Assembly (NCBI RefSeq): GCF_001277295.1
Contig: NZ_CP011456.1
Span: 3,484,001 to 3,548,000 of the forward strand
Source: Anabaena sp. WA102
Lineage (GTDB): Bacteria > Cyanobacteriota > Cyanobacteriia > Cyanobacteriales > Nostocaceae
Direction of reading: 5' to 3'
DNA length: 64,000 bases
This document shows, in pieces, positions 52,608-60,979 of this stretch. A program made the translations under genes and the position numbers. A model generated the notes under the pieces. It was not told the DNA's origin. It searched no databases and was given only the letters and a program-made list of their open reading frames with translations. Positions within the stretch are counted from its first letter, which is position 1; each line of letters opens with the position of its first letter.

Positions 52608-52969
52608 GGGAACAGGGAACAGGGAACAGGGAACAGGTGACAGGTGACAGGGAACAGGTGACAGGTGACAGGGAACAGGTGACAGGTGACAGGGAACAGG
52701 TGACAGGGAACAGGTGACAGGTGACAGGTGACAGGTGACAGGTGACAGGTGACAGGTGACAGGTGACAGGTGACAGGTGACAGGTGACAGGTGACAGGGA
52801 ACAGGTGACAGGTGACAGGTGACAGGTGATAGGTGACAGGTGACAGGTGACAGGTGACAGGTGACAGGGAACAGGTGACAGGTGACAGGTGACAGGTGAC
52901 AGGTGACAGGTGACAGGTGACAGGTGACAGGTGACAGGTGACAGGTGACAGGGAACAGGGAACAGGGAA
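52608..52969 (+). repeat. Long heptameric tandem repeat array (gacaggt)n with (gggaaca)n
   Basis: About 360 bp made of roughly 50 heptamers, mostly GACAGGT interspersed with single GGGAACA units and one GATAGGT variant. It begins right after the crr6 stop. This is a large example of the short tandem repeated sequences of heterocystous cyanobacteria. No gene. Confidence 0.95.
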
Positions 52970-53043
52970 AAAATTTCCTTCTGACTCCTGACTCCTGCTA
53001 GATGATTTTGAAGCTAAAATCTAAAATCCAAAATTGATAATAG

Positions 53044-53985
53044 TTAACTTCCCCAAATTTTTTCTAAGACTATTTGGGGCGCAATATCTGCTAGTTTTCC
53101 AGTGGGTGAGGTAATAGCTAAGACTTTTTCACTTGTGGGTAATAATTTTTCTGAGTCCGTAGAATTTAGCAAAGCTATTGTATATGTTTCTACTGCTATA
53201 CTCAATTGCAGAAGACTATTTTCTACAGACAACATTAAACTAGCGCCACCAATGATGGCGGTTAGTTTGCCAATATCATCGGGGGAAGTAACTTTAATAT
53301 TGTGACAATGTTCTAAAATTGAACGCACAAACGACTCATTATCAGCTTCTTTAATGACAACAACGGGTAAATCTGGTTGTTTTTCTTGGCAAGCTGCAAT
53401 GATTTTTTGCCAACTTTCTACAGGGTAGGTTGTATCTAAATTAGATCCACCAGCATTGATGAGAATAAAACCTGATTCACTTACGCCTAAACGTTTTTGT
53501 TCTCCTTGCGCCCATTCGATGTCTACTTTTGGCACATTTACTGATAGTGGTGGACAAGGAGTATTAATCTTTAAAGGTTTGAGTAGGTCATGGTACACTT
53601 TTGCCACATATTGGGATAGGTTGGGTGTAATGTGATTAGTGAGAAAAACCGCACCTTGTCCTTGATAGCCAATGCGTGTGGGGATTCCTGTTAACCACAT
53701 TAGCAAGCCTACTAACCAACTTTGTCCAACAATAATAGCGACATCATACTCACGATCGCGGATCATGCCAACTAAGTTACCCCAATCAGCCAAACTATTA
53801 CGATCTTTGTAGTCAAAAGTTAATACATCATGAACTGACTTGCTTACTCGGTAAGCAGCCTTTGACTGGGGTTCGACAATGACATCTATCTGCGCGTCGG
53901 GATAATAACGCTTAAGATCATCAAGAGTGGCAAAAAAAAGAATTTGGTTATCAATTGAACCAGGTACAAGGGTTACTACACGCAT
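53044..53985 (-). CDS. Family 9 glycosyltransferase (heptosyltransferase-like)
   Basis: A 313-residue GT-B protein of GT9: MRVVTLVPGSIDNQILFFAT, ADWGNLVGMIRDREYDVAII, PTRIGYQGQGAVFLTNHI and the donor-side segment GFILINAGGSNLDTTYPVES. GT9 enzymes add heptose or related sugars to lipopolysaccharide; the cyanobacterial substrate is unknown. It is divergent from ispD, an arrangement I remember from other Nostocales. Confidence 0.85.
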   Translation of the reverse strand: MRVVTLVPGSIDNQILFFATLDDLKRYYPDAQIDVIVEPQSKAAYRVSKSVHDVLTFDYKDRNSLADWGNLVGMIRDREYDVAIIVGQSWLVGLLMWLTGIPTRIGYQGQGAVFLTNHITPNLSQYVAKVYHDLLKPLKINTPCPPLSVNVPKVDIEWAQGEQKRLGVSESGFILINAGGSNLDTTYPVESWQKIIAACQEKQPDLPVVVIKEADNESFVRSILEHCHNIKVTSPDDIGKLTAIIGGASLMLSVENSLLQLSIAVETYTIALLNSTDSEKLLPTSEKVLAITSPTGKLADIAPQIVLEKIWGS

Positions 53986-54180
53986 AATATTTATTAACGT
54001 TTATTGTTTTATATTTTAGGAGAATATAGGTATTGAGAATTATGAGTCACGATCTTAAGATGTAGGGGCGCAGGGCGTGCGCCCAAGGGTTAGAAGTTAG
54101 GAGTTTTTGAATTTTGCTAGTGAAGTTATTCTCAAAAATGGGTATTCTGAATTTATTTAATTAAAGATCAAGGAAAAGTT

Positions 54181-54861
54181 GTGCATTTACTAATTCCCGC
54201 TGCTGGAAGTGGCAAAAGAATGGGCGCTGATCGTAATAAACTTTTATTACAGGTACGTTCAAAACCATTGATTGCTTGGACTTTGTTGGCAGCAGAAGCC
54301 GCAAGTTCTATTAGTTGGATAGGAATTGTTTCTCAACCTCAAGATTGGGACAAGTTCAAGTCTATTATCGCTGAATTAAAGCTAAAAAAAACAATAGAAT
54401 TAATTTCTGGTGGTTCTACTCGTCAAGAGTCAGTTTATAATGGCTTACAGGCATTACCAAATAATGCGGGACAGGTATTAATCCATGATGGCGCTCGTTG
54501 TTTGGCAACACCAGATTTATTTAATGCTTGTTCTGAAGCAATTCTCAATTGTTCTGGTTTAATTGCGGCTGTACCTGTTAAAGATACCATTAAAGTTGTT
54601 GATGACAATGGCATAATTAAAAGTACACCAGAACGTAAACAACTTTGGGCGGCTCAAACCCCCCAAGGGTTCGATGTCAAATTGTTAAAACAGTGCCATG
54701 CTGAAGGTGTCCGTCAAGGTTGGGAAGTGACTGATGATGCGGCTTTGTTTGAAAAATGCGGTATTGAAGTGAGGATAGTTTCGGGGGAAGAGACTAATTT
54801 GAAAATTACTACTCCTCAAGATTTAGCGATCGCAGAATTTATACTTAGTTATAGAGAATAA
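54181..54861 (+). CDS. ispD: 2-C-methyl-D-erythritol 4-phosphate cytidylyltransferase IspD
   Basis: A 226-residue enzyme starting at GTG (HLLIPAAGSGKRMGADRNKL). It transfers CMP to methylerythritol phosphate, the third step of the non-mevalonate isoprenoid pathway. Further conserved pieces are QVLIHDGARCLATPDLF, AVPVKDTIKVVD, LWAAQTPQGFD and GEETNLKITTPQDL. Ribosome binding site AAGGAAAAG. Housekeeping, essential. Confidence 0.95.
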   Translation: MHLLIPAAGSGKRMGADRNKLLLQVRSKPLIAWTLLAAEAASSISWIGIVSQPQDWDKFKSIIAELKLKKTIELISGGSTRQESVYNGLQALPNNAGQVLIHDGARCLATPDLFNACSEAILNCSGLIAAVPVKDTIKVVDDNGIIKSTPERKQLWAAQTPQGFDVKLLKQCHAEGVRQGWEVTDDAALFEKCGIEVRIVSGEETNLKITTPQDLAIAEFILSYRE

Positions 54862-54939
54862 GCAGGGGAGCAGGGAGCAGGGGGCAAGCAGGGGGAGAAA
54901 AATTTTCTAAAATCTAAAATCCAAAATCTAAAATACTGA

Positions 54940-55497
54940 ATGCCCAAGAATATACCTATAGTAGGCAAAATAGAAGCGATTCTTTATTTAAAGGGTAAAC
55001 CCTTATCACTAAGTGAAATTGCTGAATATGCGAAATGCGATCGCTTCGCAGCAGAAGAAGGAATTATCGAACTAATTGAGAATTATTCCCGTCAAGACAC
55101 AGCTTTAGAAGTCGTAGAAACTGAACATGGTTATAGTTTACAACTGCGGTCAGAATTTCATGATTTAGTGCAAGCTATAATACCAGTAGAATTGGGAGTT
55201 GGGGCATTACGGACATTAGCAGCGATCGCCCTCCATAATCCCATATTGCAAAGTGAATTGATTAATTTACGGGGTTCAGGAGCTTATCAGCACGTTCAAG
55301 AATTAGTAGAATCCGGTTTCGTCCGCAAACGCCGAGAAAGTGATTCTCGCTCCTTTTCTCTGCAAATAACACCAAAATTTCATCAGTATTTTCAAATCGA
55401 ACAACTACCCCAAATTTTGGCAATTCCAGACAAAGAACAGCAACTAGAACTGGAGTTAGAAGGATTAGAGGCAGAGGAGGGAACAATTCAAAATTAA
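54940..55497 (+). CDS. scpB: Segregation and condensation protein ScpB
   Basis: A 185-residue tandem winged-helix protein: VGKIEAILYLKGKPLSLSEI, AVETEHGYSL-type segment (VVETEHGYSLQLRSEFHDLV), ALRTLAAIALHNPILQSELI and LVESGFVRKRRESDSR. With SMC and ScpA it organises chromosome segregation. It follows ispD by 78 bp in the same direction. Confidence 0.93.
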   Translation: MPKNIPIVGKIEAILYLKGKPLSLSEIAEYAKCDRFAAEEGIIELIENYSRQDTALEVVETEHGYSLQLRSEFHDLVQAIIPVELGVGALRTLAAIALHNPILQSELINLRGSGAYQHVQELVESGFVRKRRESDSRSFSLQITPKFHQYFQIEQLPQILAIPDKEQQLELELEGLEAEEGTIQN

Positions 55498-55600
55498 AAA
55501 ACCCTTCTCTATTCCCTATTCCCTTTTCTCTGTAGAAAATGCGCTACCCTATGAATATGGTTTAGAGTAAAATCAGCAGTTAAGCTAATATAAATCGCCA

Positions 55601-55945
55601 ATGGTGTTTGATCCTGACTTTTTGCAAGACGACTCTGAGCAACACCCTAATCAACTTCTGAATGATCGCTTTGGGGACAACCCAAACCAATTACTGAAAT
55701 ATTTACAGCATCAATCTCCTGAAGTTTTAGCCCGTGTAGCCCAAGCTGTCAGCCCCGAAATTAAACAAATCATTTCCCAGAATGTCCAAGGACTCGTGGG
55801 AGTGATACCGACAGAACATTTTAATGTGCAAATTACAACAGACCGGGAAAATCTAGCGGGAATACTAGCATCAGCAATGATGACAGGTTATTTTCTCCGC
55901 CAAATGGAACAGAGAATGCAATTGGAACATTTATCCAATCAATAG
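55601..55945 (+). CDS. DUF760 protein
   Basis: A 114-residue protein with NPNQLLKYLQHQSPEVLARV, AVSPEIKQIISQNVQGLVGV and ILASAMMTGYFLRQMEQRMQ, the DUF760 pattern of cyanobacteria and plastids. Helical, function unknown. About 100 bp after scpB. Confidence 0.9.
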   Translation: MVFDPDFLQDDSEQHPNQLLNDRFGDNPNQLLKYLQHQSPEVLARVAQAVSPEIKQIISQNVQGLVGVIPTEHFNVQITTDRENLAGILASAMMTGYFLRQMEQRMQLEHLSNQ

Positions 55946-56392
55946 GAGTCAGGAGTCAGGAGTCAGGAGTTCACCAAAAACAAAGAACAAAAAGAAAGTT
56001 TCTTCCCCTCCCCCTGCTTCCTATTCCTGTTCTCTGTCCCCTGCTATTGAGGTTGACACTCCCCGGTCTAAAGACGCGGGGATTCTATAGAGAGTTTCAG
56101 TCTATATCTCTCAGTTATCCCAGCTTCAGGCAGGGTTCCTTAAATATTTGGGTTCCTGCCCTGATCCTGTTTGCCATTACCGGCAGAATCATCTCTGACA
56201 AGCGTAACTTTCCGAGAGTCCCCCGGTAGGTTTTTAATGTCTTTGCTGACAATTTAACTGTATCACGAATATGGATTAAAATTTGAAGTTATTTCAAATT
56301 TTTAAATTAATGTTAATGCAGGATAAAGGAAAGCCTCTAGCCTTCATCCCTTGTCTAAAGCACAGATGTAGCTTCCTAAGTCAGCTACATCT
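55946..56392. repeat. Intergenic region with IS200/IS605-type hairpin end
   Basis: After an (aggagtc) tandem repeat at 55945-55969, the sequence GTTGACACTCCCCGGTCTAA followed by AGACGCGGGGATTCT (56053-56087) has the same TTGACACTC-hairpin-GATTCT frame as 24413. The next 140 bp contain more short hairpins (GGCAGGGTTCC/GGTTCCTGCC near 56133-56160; CGAGAGTCCCCCGGTAGG at 56213). It looks like the shell of a lost tnpB/IS605-type element. No gene is called. Confidence 0.55.
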
Positions 56393-57610
56393 TCAAGGGT
56401 TTTCGGCATTTCCCTTATAATTTCCCGAACGAACCTTAAAGATTTGAGTTTTCCCATTGCGGTTGACTTCTATGGTAAGAATGTCTCCAACACTACTCGA
56501 TTCGACTATCTTTTGGACTTGAGCCGCAATTTTGATTTGTTTACCATTAACTTTTTGAATCACGTCACCAGGAAGTAATCCTCCTATCTGTGCGGGTGAT
56601 TTTTCCATAACTTTTCTGATAACAATTCCCACGTCTGGCTGAATGTTTAGCTGATCTTCCGCTTTCAGTCGCTCTTTTGTGGTTGTGGAAATGTCTATCA
56701 TCTCAATTCCTAGAAAGGGGTGAGCAACTTCTCCTGTGGTAAATAGTTCATTGGCTACACGAAAGGCGGTTTCAATGGGGATAGCAAAACCAAGTCCTTG
56801 AGCATCAGCACGGATAGCAGTATTTACGCCAATAACTTGCCCTTGAGCATTTAAGAGTGGTCCACCAGAATTGCCAGGATTAATAGCTGCATCTGTTTGG
56901 ATAAAACTAACGCGCTTATTAGGAACGCCTACTTGGGCGCTAGTTCTGTCCGTGGCACTGATAATGCCAATAGTGACAGTATTATCTAAACCTAACGGAT
57001 TGCCTATAGCGATCGCCCATTGTCCAGGAATTAAATTTTGTGAATTACCTAACTTGACTATCGGCAACTTGTGGGCGGAAATTTTGACTGCGGCTATATC
57101 TGTCACCGTATCAACCCCTACCACCTTCCCCTCAAAACTCCGCCCATCTTTGAGGGTAACTTGAACCGTGTCTGTATCTGCCACTACATGAGCATTAGTT
57201 AATAACTTACCATCCTCACTCAGTATAAATCCTGAACCTGTCCCTCGCTCAACTTTTTCTGAGGGGATTGGTTGTTCATCCTCTTTAAAAAAATGGCGAA
57301 ATAAGGGATTTTTGAGAGCTTCAGTCATCGGATTTGATACTTTACGAATTGCATTAATTCGCACAACCGCAGGACCAACTCTGCCGACAGCAGTGGCGAT
57401 AAAATTGATATTATCACTTCCCGAAGTGTTAAGTATGCCATTGACAGGTTGAGGAGCAGCAGATTCAGCAGGTAAAGTTACTGCCACATTTTTTAATTCT
57501 TGAAATGAAAGATTGTGCGTCCAAAAATAACGACTAACAAATACACCACCACCAGAGCCAATTACCACCAAACCTAGATAAACAGCCAGTTGCTTCCAAG
57601 ATACATTCAT
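56393..57610 (-). CDS. HtrA/Deg-family serine protease with one PDZ domain
   Basis: A 405-residue protein from the ATG at 57610 (MNVSWKQLAVYLGLVVIGSG), where a hydrophobic N-terminal anchor or signal begins. The trypsin-like triad is His in LLTNAHVVAD, Asp in VTDIAAVKIS and Ser in AAINPGNSGGPLLNAQG. The PDZ domain covers about residues 305-390 (GIVIRKVMEKSPAQIGGLLP). It acts as a periplasmic or thylakoid-lumen quality-control protease, like HhoA/HhoB/HtrA. Confidence 0.93.
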   Translation of the reverse strand: MNVSWKQLAVYLGLVVIGSGGGVFVSRYFWTHNLSFQELKNVAVTLPAESAAPQPVNGILNTSGSDNINFIATAVGRVGPAVVRINAIRKVSNPMTEALKNPLFRHFFKEDEQPIPSEKVERGTGSGFILSEDGKLLTNAHVVADTDTVQVTLKDGRSFEGKVVGVDTVTDIAAVKISAHKLPIVKLGNSQNLIPGQWAIAIGNPLGLDNTVTIGIISATDRTSAQVGVPNKRVSFIQTDAAINPGNSGGPLLNAQGQVIGVNTAIRADAQGLGFAIPIETAFRVANELFTTGEVAHPFLGIEMIDISTTTKERLKAEDQLNIQPDVGIVIRKVMEKSPAQIGGLLPGDVIQKVNGKQIKIAAQVQKIVESSSVGDILTIEVNRNGKTQIFKVRSGNYKGNAENP

Positions 57611-57742
57611 AATTATTAAGAATAATGGCACTCAAGGACAGATGAAAGCTTATCTCTTTAGTGTAATCAAGCAAACCTTCAGTGAACAGATCATTTGAGC
57701 GATAAATATCAAAAATTTGTCAGCATATTCGGGGATCATATC

Positions 57743-57973
57743 TAGTAGTCTGTCAACCCGAAAATGACGGGTGAAGGGGAGGTGGGGGAGGTAGGGGAGG
57801 TGGGGGAGGTGGGGGAGGTAGGGGGGTAGGGGAGGTAGGGGAGGTGGGGGAGGTGGGGGAGGTAGGGGAGGTGGGGGAGGTAGGGGGGGTAGGGGAGGTG
57901 GGGGAGGTAGGGGGGGAGGGAAGAACAGAAGTTTTTTTCCATTACCCGTCAAAATAAATTTGACGAACTACTA
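57743..57973. mobile_element. Family B element with purine-rich core, copy at 57.8 kb
   Basis: About 231 bp, ends TAGTAGTCTGTCAACCCGAA and, inverted, TAGTAGTTCGTCAAATTTAT, each followed by TGACGGGT. The flanks read CTAG on both sides. The core is a (gggggaggt)/(aggggaggt) tandem array with runs of five to seven G. Open frames across it (Pro-rich on the minus strand) are artefacts. Confidence 0.85.
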
Positions 57974-58096
57974 GTTCTTAGATTTCATCATGGATTTACT
58001 CAAAATAGGTAGTAAAAAGATAGAGGAAAAACTTTATCCTATCTTTAACAATTCCCCACTAAAATCTAAAAATTAGCGGTTTCTGGACTTCTTTAC

Positions 58097-58990
58097 ATGA
58101 AATTTTCCTATTGTTCACTATGTTTTTTGAGCTTATTTAGCACTTTAGGTTTATTATCCACCTTATTACAATTACAAAGTGCTAATGCTAGTCCAGGGAG
58201 TTGTCCTGTTCCCGTCTTAGCTCGTATCCAACGTCATCAAGTTAATCGCGGTGAAACTTTAGCAAGTATAGCTAATCGCTATAATCTATCACCAGAAACC
58301 ATTATGGGAATCAATCCATCTGTTAAGAATGGGGTGGTAAGTCCAGGTACAGAATTGCAAATTCTTCCTTTTAATGGCATTGTTGTGGAAGTTCCTCGTA
58401 ATCAAAGCTGGCGACAAATCGCATCTAAATATAAAGTTCGCCCAGATACAGTCTTTGAAATCAATGGTTGTCAGAAAACCCCTAAATTTGTTTTTTTACC
58501 AATACTTCCAGGGGTAACTAATACTACTGCCCCTACTCCTGCTGCTGGGGTAATTGCTACGGCACCTAGTACCCCCGCTGAAAACATTACTGGTTATCCC
58601 TTGCCAAGTGTTACAGAGGTTGGATTAGCTTATGGTTGGCAATATCACCCGGTAACAGGAGACGTTTTCTTTCATAGTGGCCTAGATTTGTTAGCGCCAG
58701 TAAATACTCCTGTGGCAGCGATCGCTTCAGGAATCGTCGTCTTTGCCAAGGAACAAGGTAGTTACGGCAAATTAGTCATTATTAACCACGCAGGTGGCTC
58801 ACAGAGCCGTTACGCCCAACTTGACAGCATCAAGGTCACGCTCGGTCAAACGGTCAACAAAGGCGATATTTTAGGATCAGTGGGAACTACAGGACAACCA
58901 ACCTCTACTCAACCCCATCTTCATTTTGAAATGCGTTCTAACGGTTATTTAGGTTGGGAAGCAAAAAATCCCAAGGAGTTTTTAAAGTGA
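58097..58990 (+). CDS. LysM and M23 (LytM) peptidase, exported
   Basis: A 297-residue protein with a signal peptide (residues 1 to about 31, ending QSANAS). A LysM module follows (HQVNRGETLASIANRYNLSP), then a second LysM-like segment (NQSWRQIASKYKVRPDTVFE), a Pro/Thr/Ala linker, and an M23 domain with zinc ligands in VFFHSGLDLLAP and PHLHFEMRSNG. It cleaves peptidoglycan cross-links or activates amidases in the periplasm. All M23 ligands are present (HxxxD, HxH). Confidence 0.92.
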   Translation: MKFSYCSLCFLSLFSTLGLLSTLLQLQSANASPGSCPVPVLARIQRHQVNRGETLASIANRYNLSPETIMGINPSVKNGVVSPGTELQILPFNGIVVEVPRNQSWRQIASKYKVRPDTVFEINGCQKTPKFVFLPILPGVTNTTAPTPAAGVIATAPSTPAENITGYPLPSVTEVGLAYGWQYHPVTGDVFFHSGLDLLAPVNTPVAAIASGIVVFAKEQGSYGKLVIINHAGGSQSRYAQLDSIKVTLGQTVNKGDILGSVGTTGQPTSTQPHLHFEMRSNGYLGWEAKNPKEFLK

Positions 58991-59048
58991 GGAGTCAAGC
59001 CATAGTTCAGAGCTAATAACTCAAGTCCCTTTTAACGGATTATAAACG

Positions 59049-59150
59049 AAAAAAAAGGTTTGGTGCTATGACCAAACCTCCATAATTGCTGTGCTTAACA
59101 ACGTACTCAATTAATTTAGTGCTACTCTAGTCACATATCATCTTCCTATG
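59049..59150 (-). ncRNA. Candidate small RNA 1 with Rho-independent terminator
   Basis: On the minus strand the segment ends in a strong terminator, AGGTTTGGTCATAGCACCAA followed by ACCTTTTTTTT. About 70 nt before it stands ATAGGAAGATGA, preceded by TGTACACA. The next segment (59252-59352) repeats the same plan: TGTACACA, ATAGGAAGATGA, about 67 nt of spacer, and a different hairpin with T-run. No convincing open frame. No gene overlaps. Confidence 0.55.
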
Positions 59151-59251
59151 GAATGTGTACAGATTGCTCTAATTGTGATAGATCAAGACAAAAATATATA
59201 TTGGCGTTGCAAATATTAGTCTATATGAAATTATACAAATTAATTTAAATA

Positions 59252-59352
59252 TAAAAAAGGCTTGGGTGTTAGCCAAGCCTTTATATATACCAGGTGTTTA
59301 CCATATATAGATACTTTAAACCTTAAATTACTCCTATTCATCTTCCTATCAG
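59252..59352 (-). ncRNA. Candidate small RNA 2 with Rho-independent terminator
   Basis: Minus strand: conserved TGTACACACCTGATAGGAAG then ATGAATAGG, AT-rich middle, and terminator AAAGGCTTGGCTAACACCCA followed by AGCCTTTTTTAT. Paralogous to the segment at 59049-59150 in the 5' box and in layout, but the terminator stem sequence differs, as expected for a duplicated RNA gene under structural rather than sequence constraint. Confidence 0.55.
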
Positions 59353-59393
59353 GTGTGTACAAATTCAATAAAATCTGATATGGCAGATGTTTA

Positions 59394-59624
59394 TAAGTAG
59401 GGGTTGCTGAAAAAGTTATCTGTGAGGGCTAGTAGTCTGTCAACCCGAAAATGACGGGTGAAGGGGAGTAGGGGGGGTAGGGGGGGTAGGGGAGGTGGGG
59501 GAGGTGGGGGAGGTAGAGGGGGAGGGAAGAACAGAAGTTTTTTTCCATTACCCGTCAAAATAAATTTGACGAACTACTAGAAGTATGGATAACGCCACGC
59601 TGCGCTATCAGCAAACCCTACTTA
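59394..59624. mobile_element. Outer inverted-repeat element hosting a family B copy
   Basis: Ends TAAGTAGGGGTTGCTGA and, inverted, TAAGTAGGGTTTGCTGA, about 231 bp. The interior contains a complete family B element (59430-59579) and a GATAACGCCACGCTGCGCTA unit. One mobile repeat inside another, giving an order of insertion. Confidence 0.78.
59430..59579. mobile_element. Family B element, nested copy
   Basis: About 150 bp, same ends as at 57743 (TAGTAGTCTGTCAACCCGAA; inverted TAGTAGTTCGTCAAATTTAT) and a shorter purine-rich core. The flanks are CTAG on both sides, as at 57743. Confidence 0.85.
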
Positions 59625-59698
59625 ATGGTTTTTGAGCGATCGCTGGCTCGAAAATTGCCGAAAATTTGATCAGGTAGGCCAAAAGACCTACCCTACAG

Positions 59699-60979
59699 CT
59701 ATTCTTTCAAAATAGTCTTGGATGCCATTCTTGTCTTCTTGCGATCGCTCTCCGATAACTCTTCACCGGCTTGTAAGCGAGTTGCTGAAACTTGTAGCAC
59801 GGTGGCTGCACAGGTATCGCCAATTTGTAAGGCGGTATTAGCAGCAGTTTGTAACATTGTGGCAGCACCAAGGCGATCGCCTAGTTCTAATTTTGCCTCA
59901 GCTAATTGAGTTTGCCGATATTTAGCCAAAAGCAGAATCGAGTTTAGCACCTGGGAATTGAGAGCAGGTTCATAACTCTTGGTAAAATTGGCATATATTG
60001 GCACTAAGGGAGAAAGTAAACCCTCTTTATTCAAGGATGGGTCATCATAGCGAATTTGAATATGACCAATGACTTGTTTCCCTTCTGGTAATTGTCCCAG
60101 ATAAATATTCGCTAAAACAACCCTTTCGCTATCCTTCATCAAGTCCCCTAACCGCAGTATTAAAGTCCCATTAGCATCGGTTTCCACTGGTAATTCAATG
60201 GTATCTGGCGCAACTTGGGCAACGGGTTTGAGTTCCGCCAGACGGACAACAGGGACTAAAGATAGGAGTAAATGGGCATTTGTTAATCCCACCGACTGTA
60301 CCCGCCGAAATAGCCGCGCAAATTGAGTTACAGCTTGCTCTGGGTTCTCGATATAAGCTAGAGTCCCACCCCCTGCATCAGCAATCTTTTCCAATAAATC
60401 TGGATTCCAGTCATCACCAAAACCCAGGGTGTTAATTGTCAGGTTGAGTTTGGCGGCTTTTTTGGCAAGTTGCAAACAACGTTTATTGTCATTTGGTCCA
60501 ATTTGCCATTTCCAAATCTGTAACCCGTTATCCCCATGACCATCTGTGAGGAGGAAGGCTTGGGAAACCGCCCCTTTTGTGCCTTTGAGTAGTTCTGTAA
60601 TCCCCAAGGATAAACCTTCGGCGATGACAGTCCCGCCAGCAGCCTTTAGCTTGGCTCTTAACTGGGTTTTGATGCTTTCAATATCTTGGATGATTTGGTT
60701 GGGGATAATGACTCCAGATGTGCCAGCAAAACCGATGATGGAAATCCTGTCACCAACTTTTAATTGATCCAATAATTGCTCAACTGCTTGAATGACGATA
60801 TTCATGGGTTCACCGGACATAGAACCACTTTGATCGAGAATCAAGCAGAGATTCAAGGGTAAACTTTGTTCAAATTCAGCAGGAATAGCGGAAATAGAAA
60901 TTGAGAGTTGACGTTGATTGCTTTGTTGGGCAGCATCAACGTTGGTATCATTTAGAGCCGATGTTAGTTGAACTTTCAT
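59699..60979 (-). CDS. von Willebrand A domain protein, second of a tandem pair
   Basis: A 426-residue protein with a VWA domain. The MIDAS metal site is LILDQSGSMSGEP, with later TVIAEG and FLLTDGHGDNG segments; a beta-rich region and helical C-terminus follow (LQVSATRLQAGEELSESDRK). No signal peptide. It overlaps the upstream VWA gene by 4 bp (ATGA), so the two are translationally coupled. The pair are paralogs along their whole length. Function unknown; related proteins occur with phosphatases and kinases. Confidence 0.88.
   Translation of the reverse strand: MKVQLTSALNDTNVDAAQQSNQRQLSISISAIPAEFEQSLPLNLCLILDQSGSMSGEPMNIVIQAVEQLLDQLKVGDRISIIGFAGTSGVIIPNQIIQDIESIKTQLRAKLKAAGGTVIAEGLSLGITELLKGTKGAVSQAFLLTDGHGDNGLQIWKWQIGPNDNKRCLQLAKKAAKLNLTINTLGFGDDWNPDLLEKIADAGGGTLAYIENPEQAVTQFARLFRRVQSVGLTNAHLLLSLVPVVRLAELKPVAQVAPDTIELPVETDANGTLILRLGDLMKDSERVVLANIYLGQLPEGKQVIGHIQIRYDDPSLNKEGLLSPLVPIYANFTKSYEPALNSQVLNSILLLAKYRQTQLAEAKLELGDRLGAATMLQTAANTALQIGDTCAATVLQVSATRLQAGEELSESDRKKTRMASKTILKE

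Noticed and set aside
52608..52969. Possible CRISPR array
   Set aside because: The repeat unit is 7 bp with no unique spacers and no cas genes; it is a simple tandem repeat.
57650..57952. Proline-rich open frames on the minus strand
   Set aside because: They translate the G-rich core of the family B element; no start signal or conserved domain, and length depends on repeat number.
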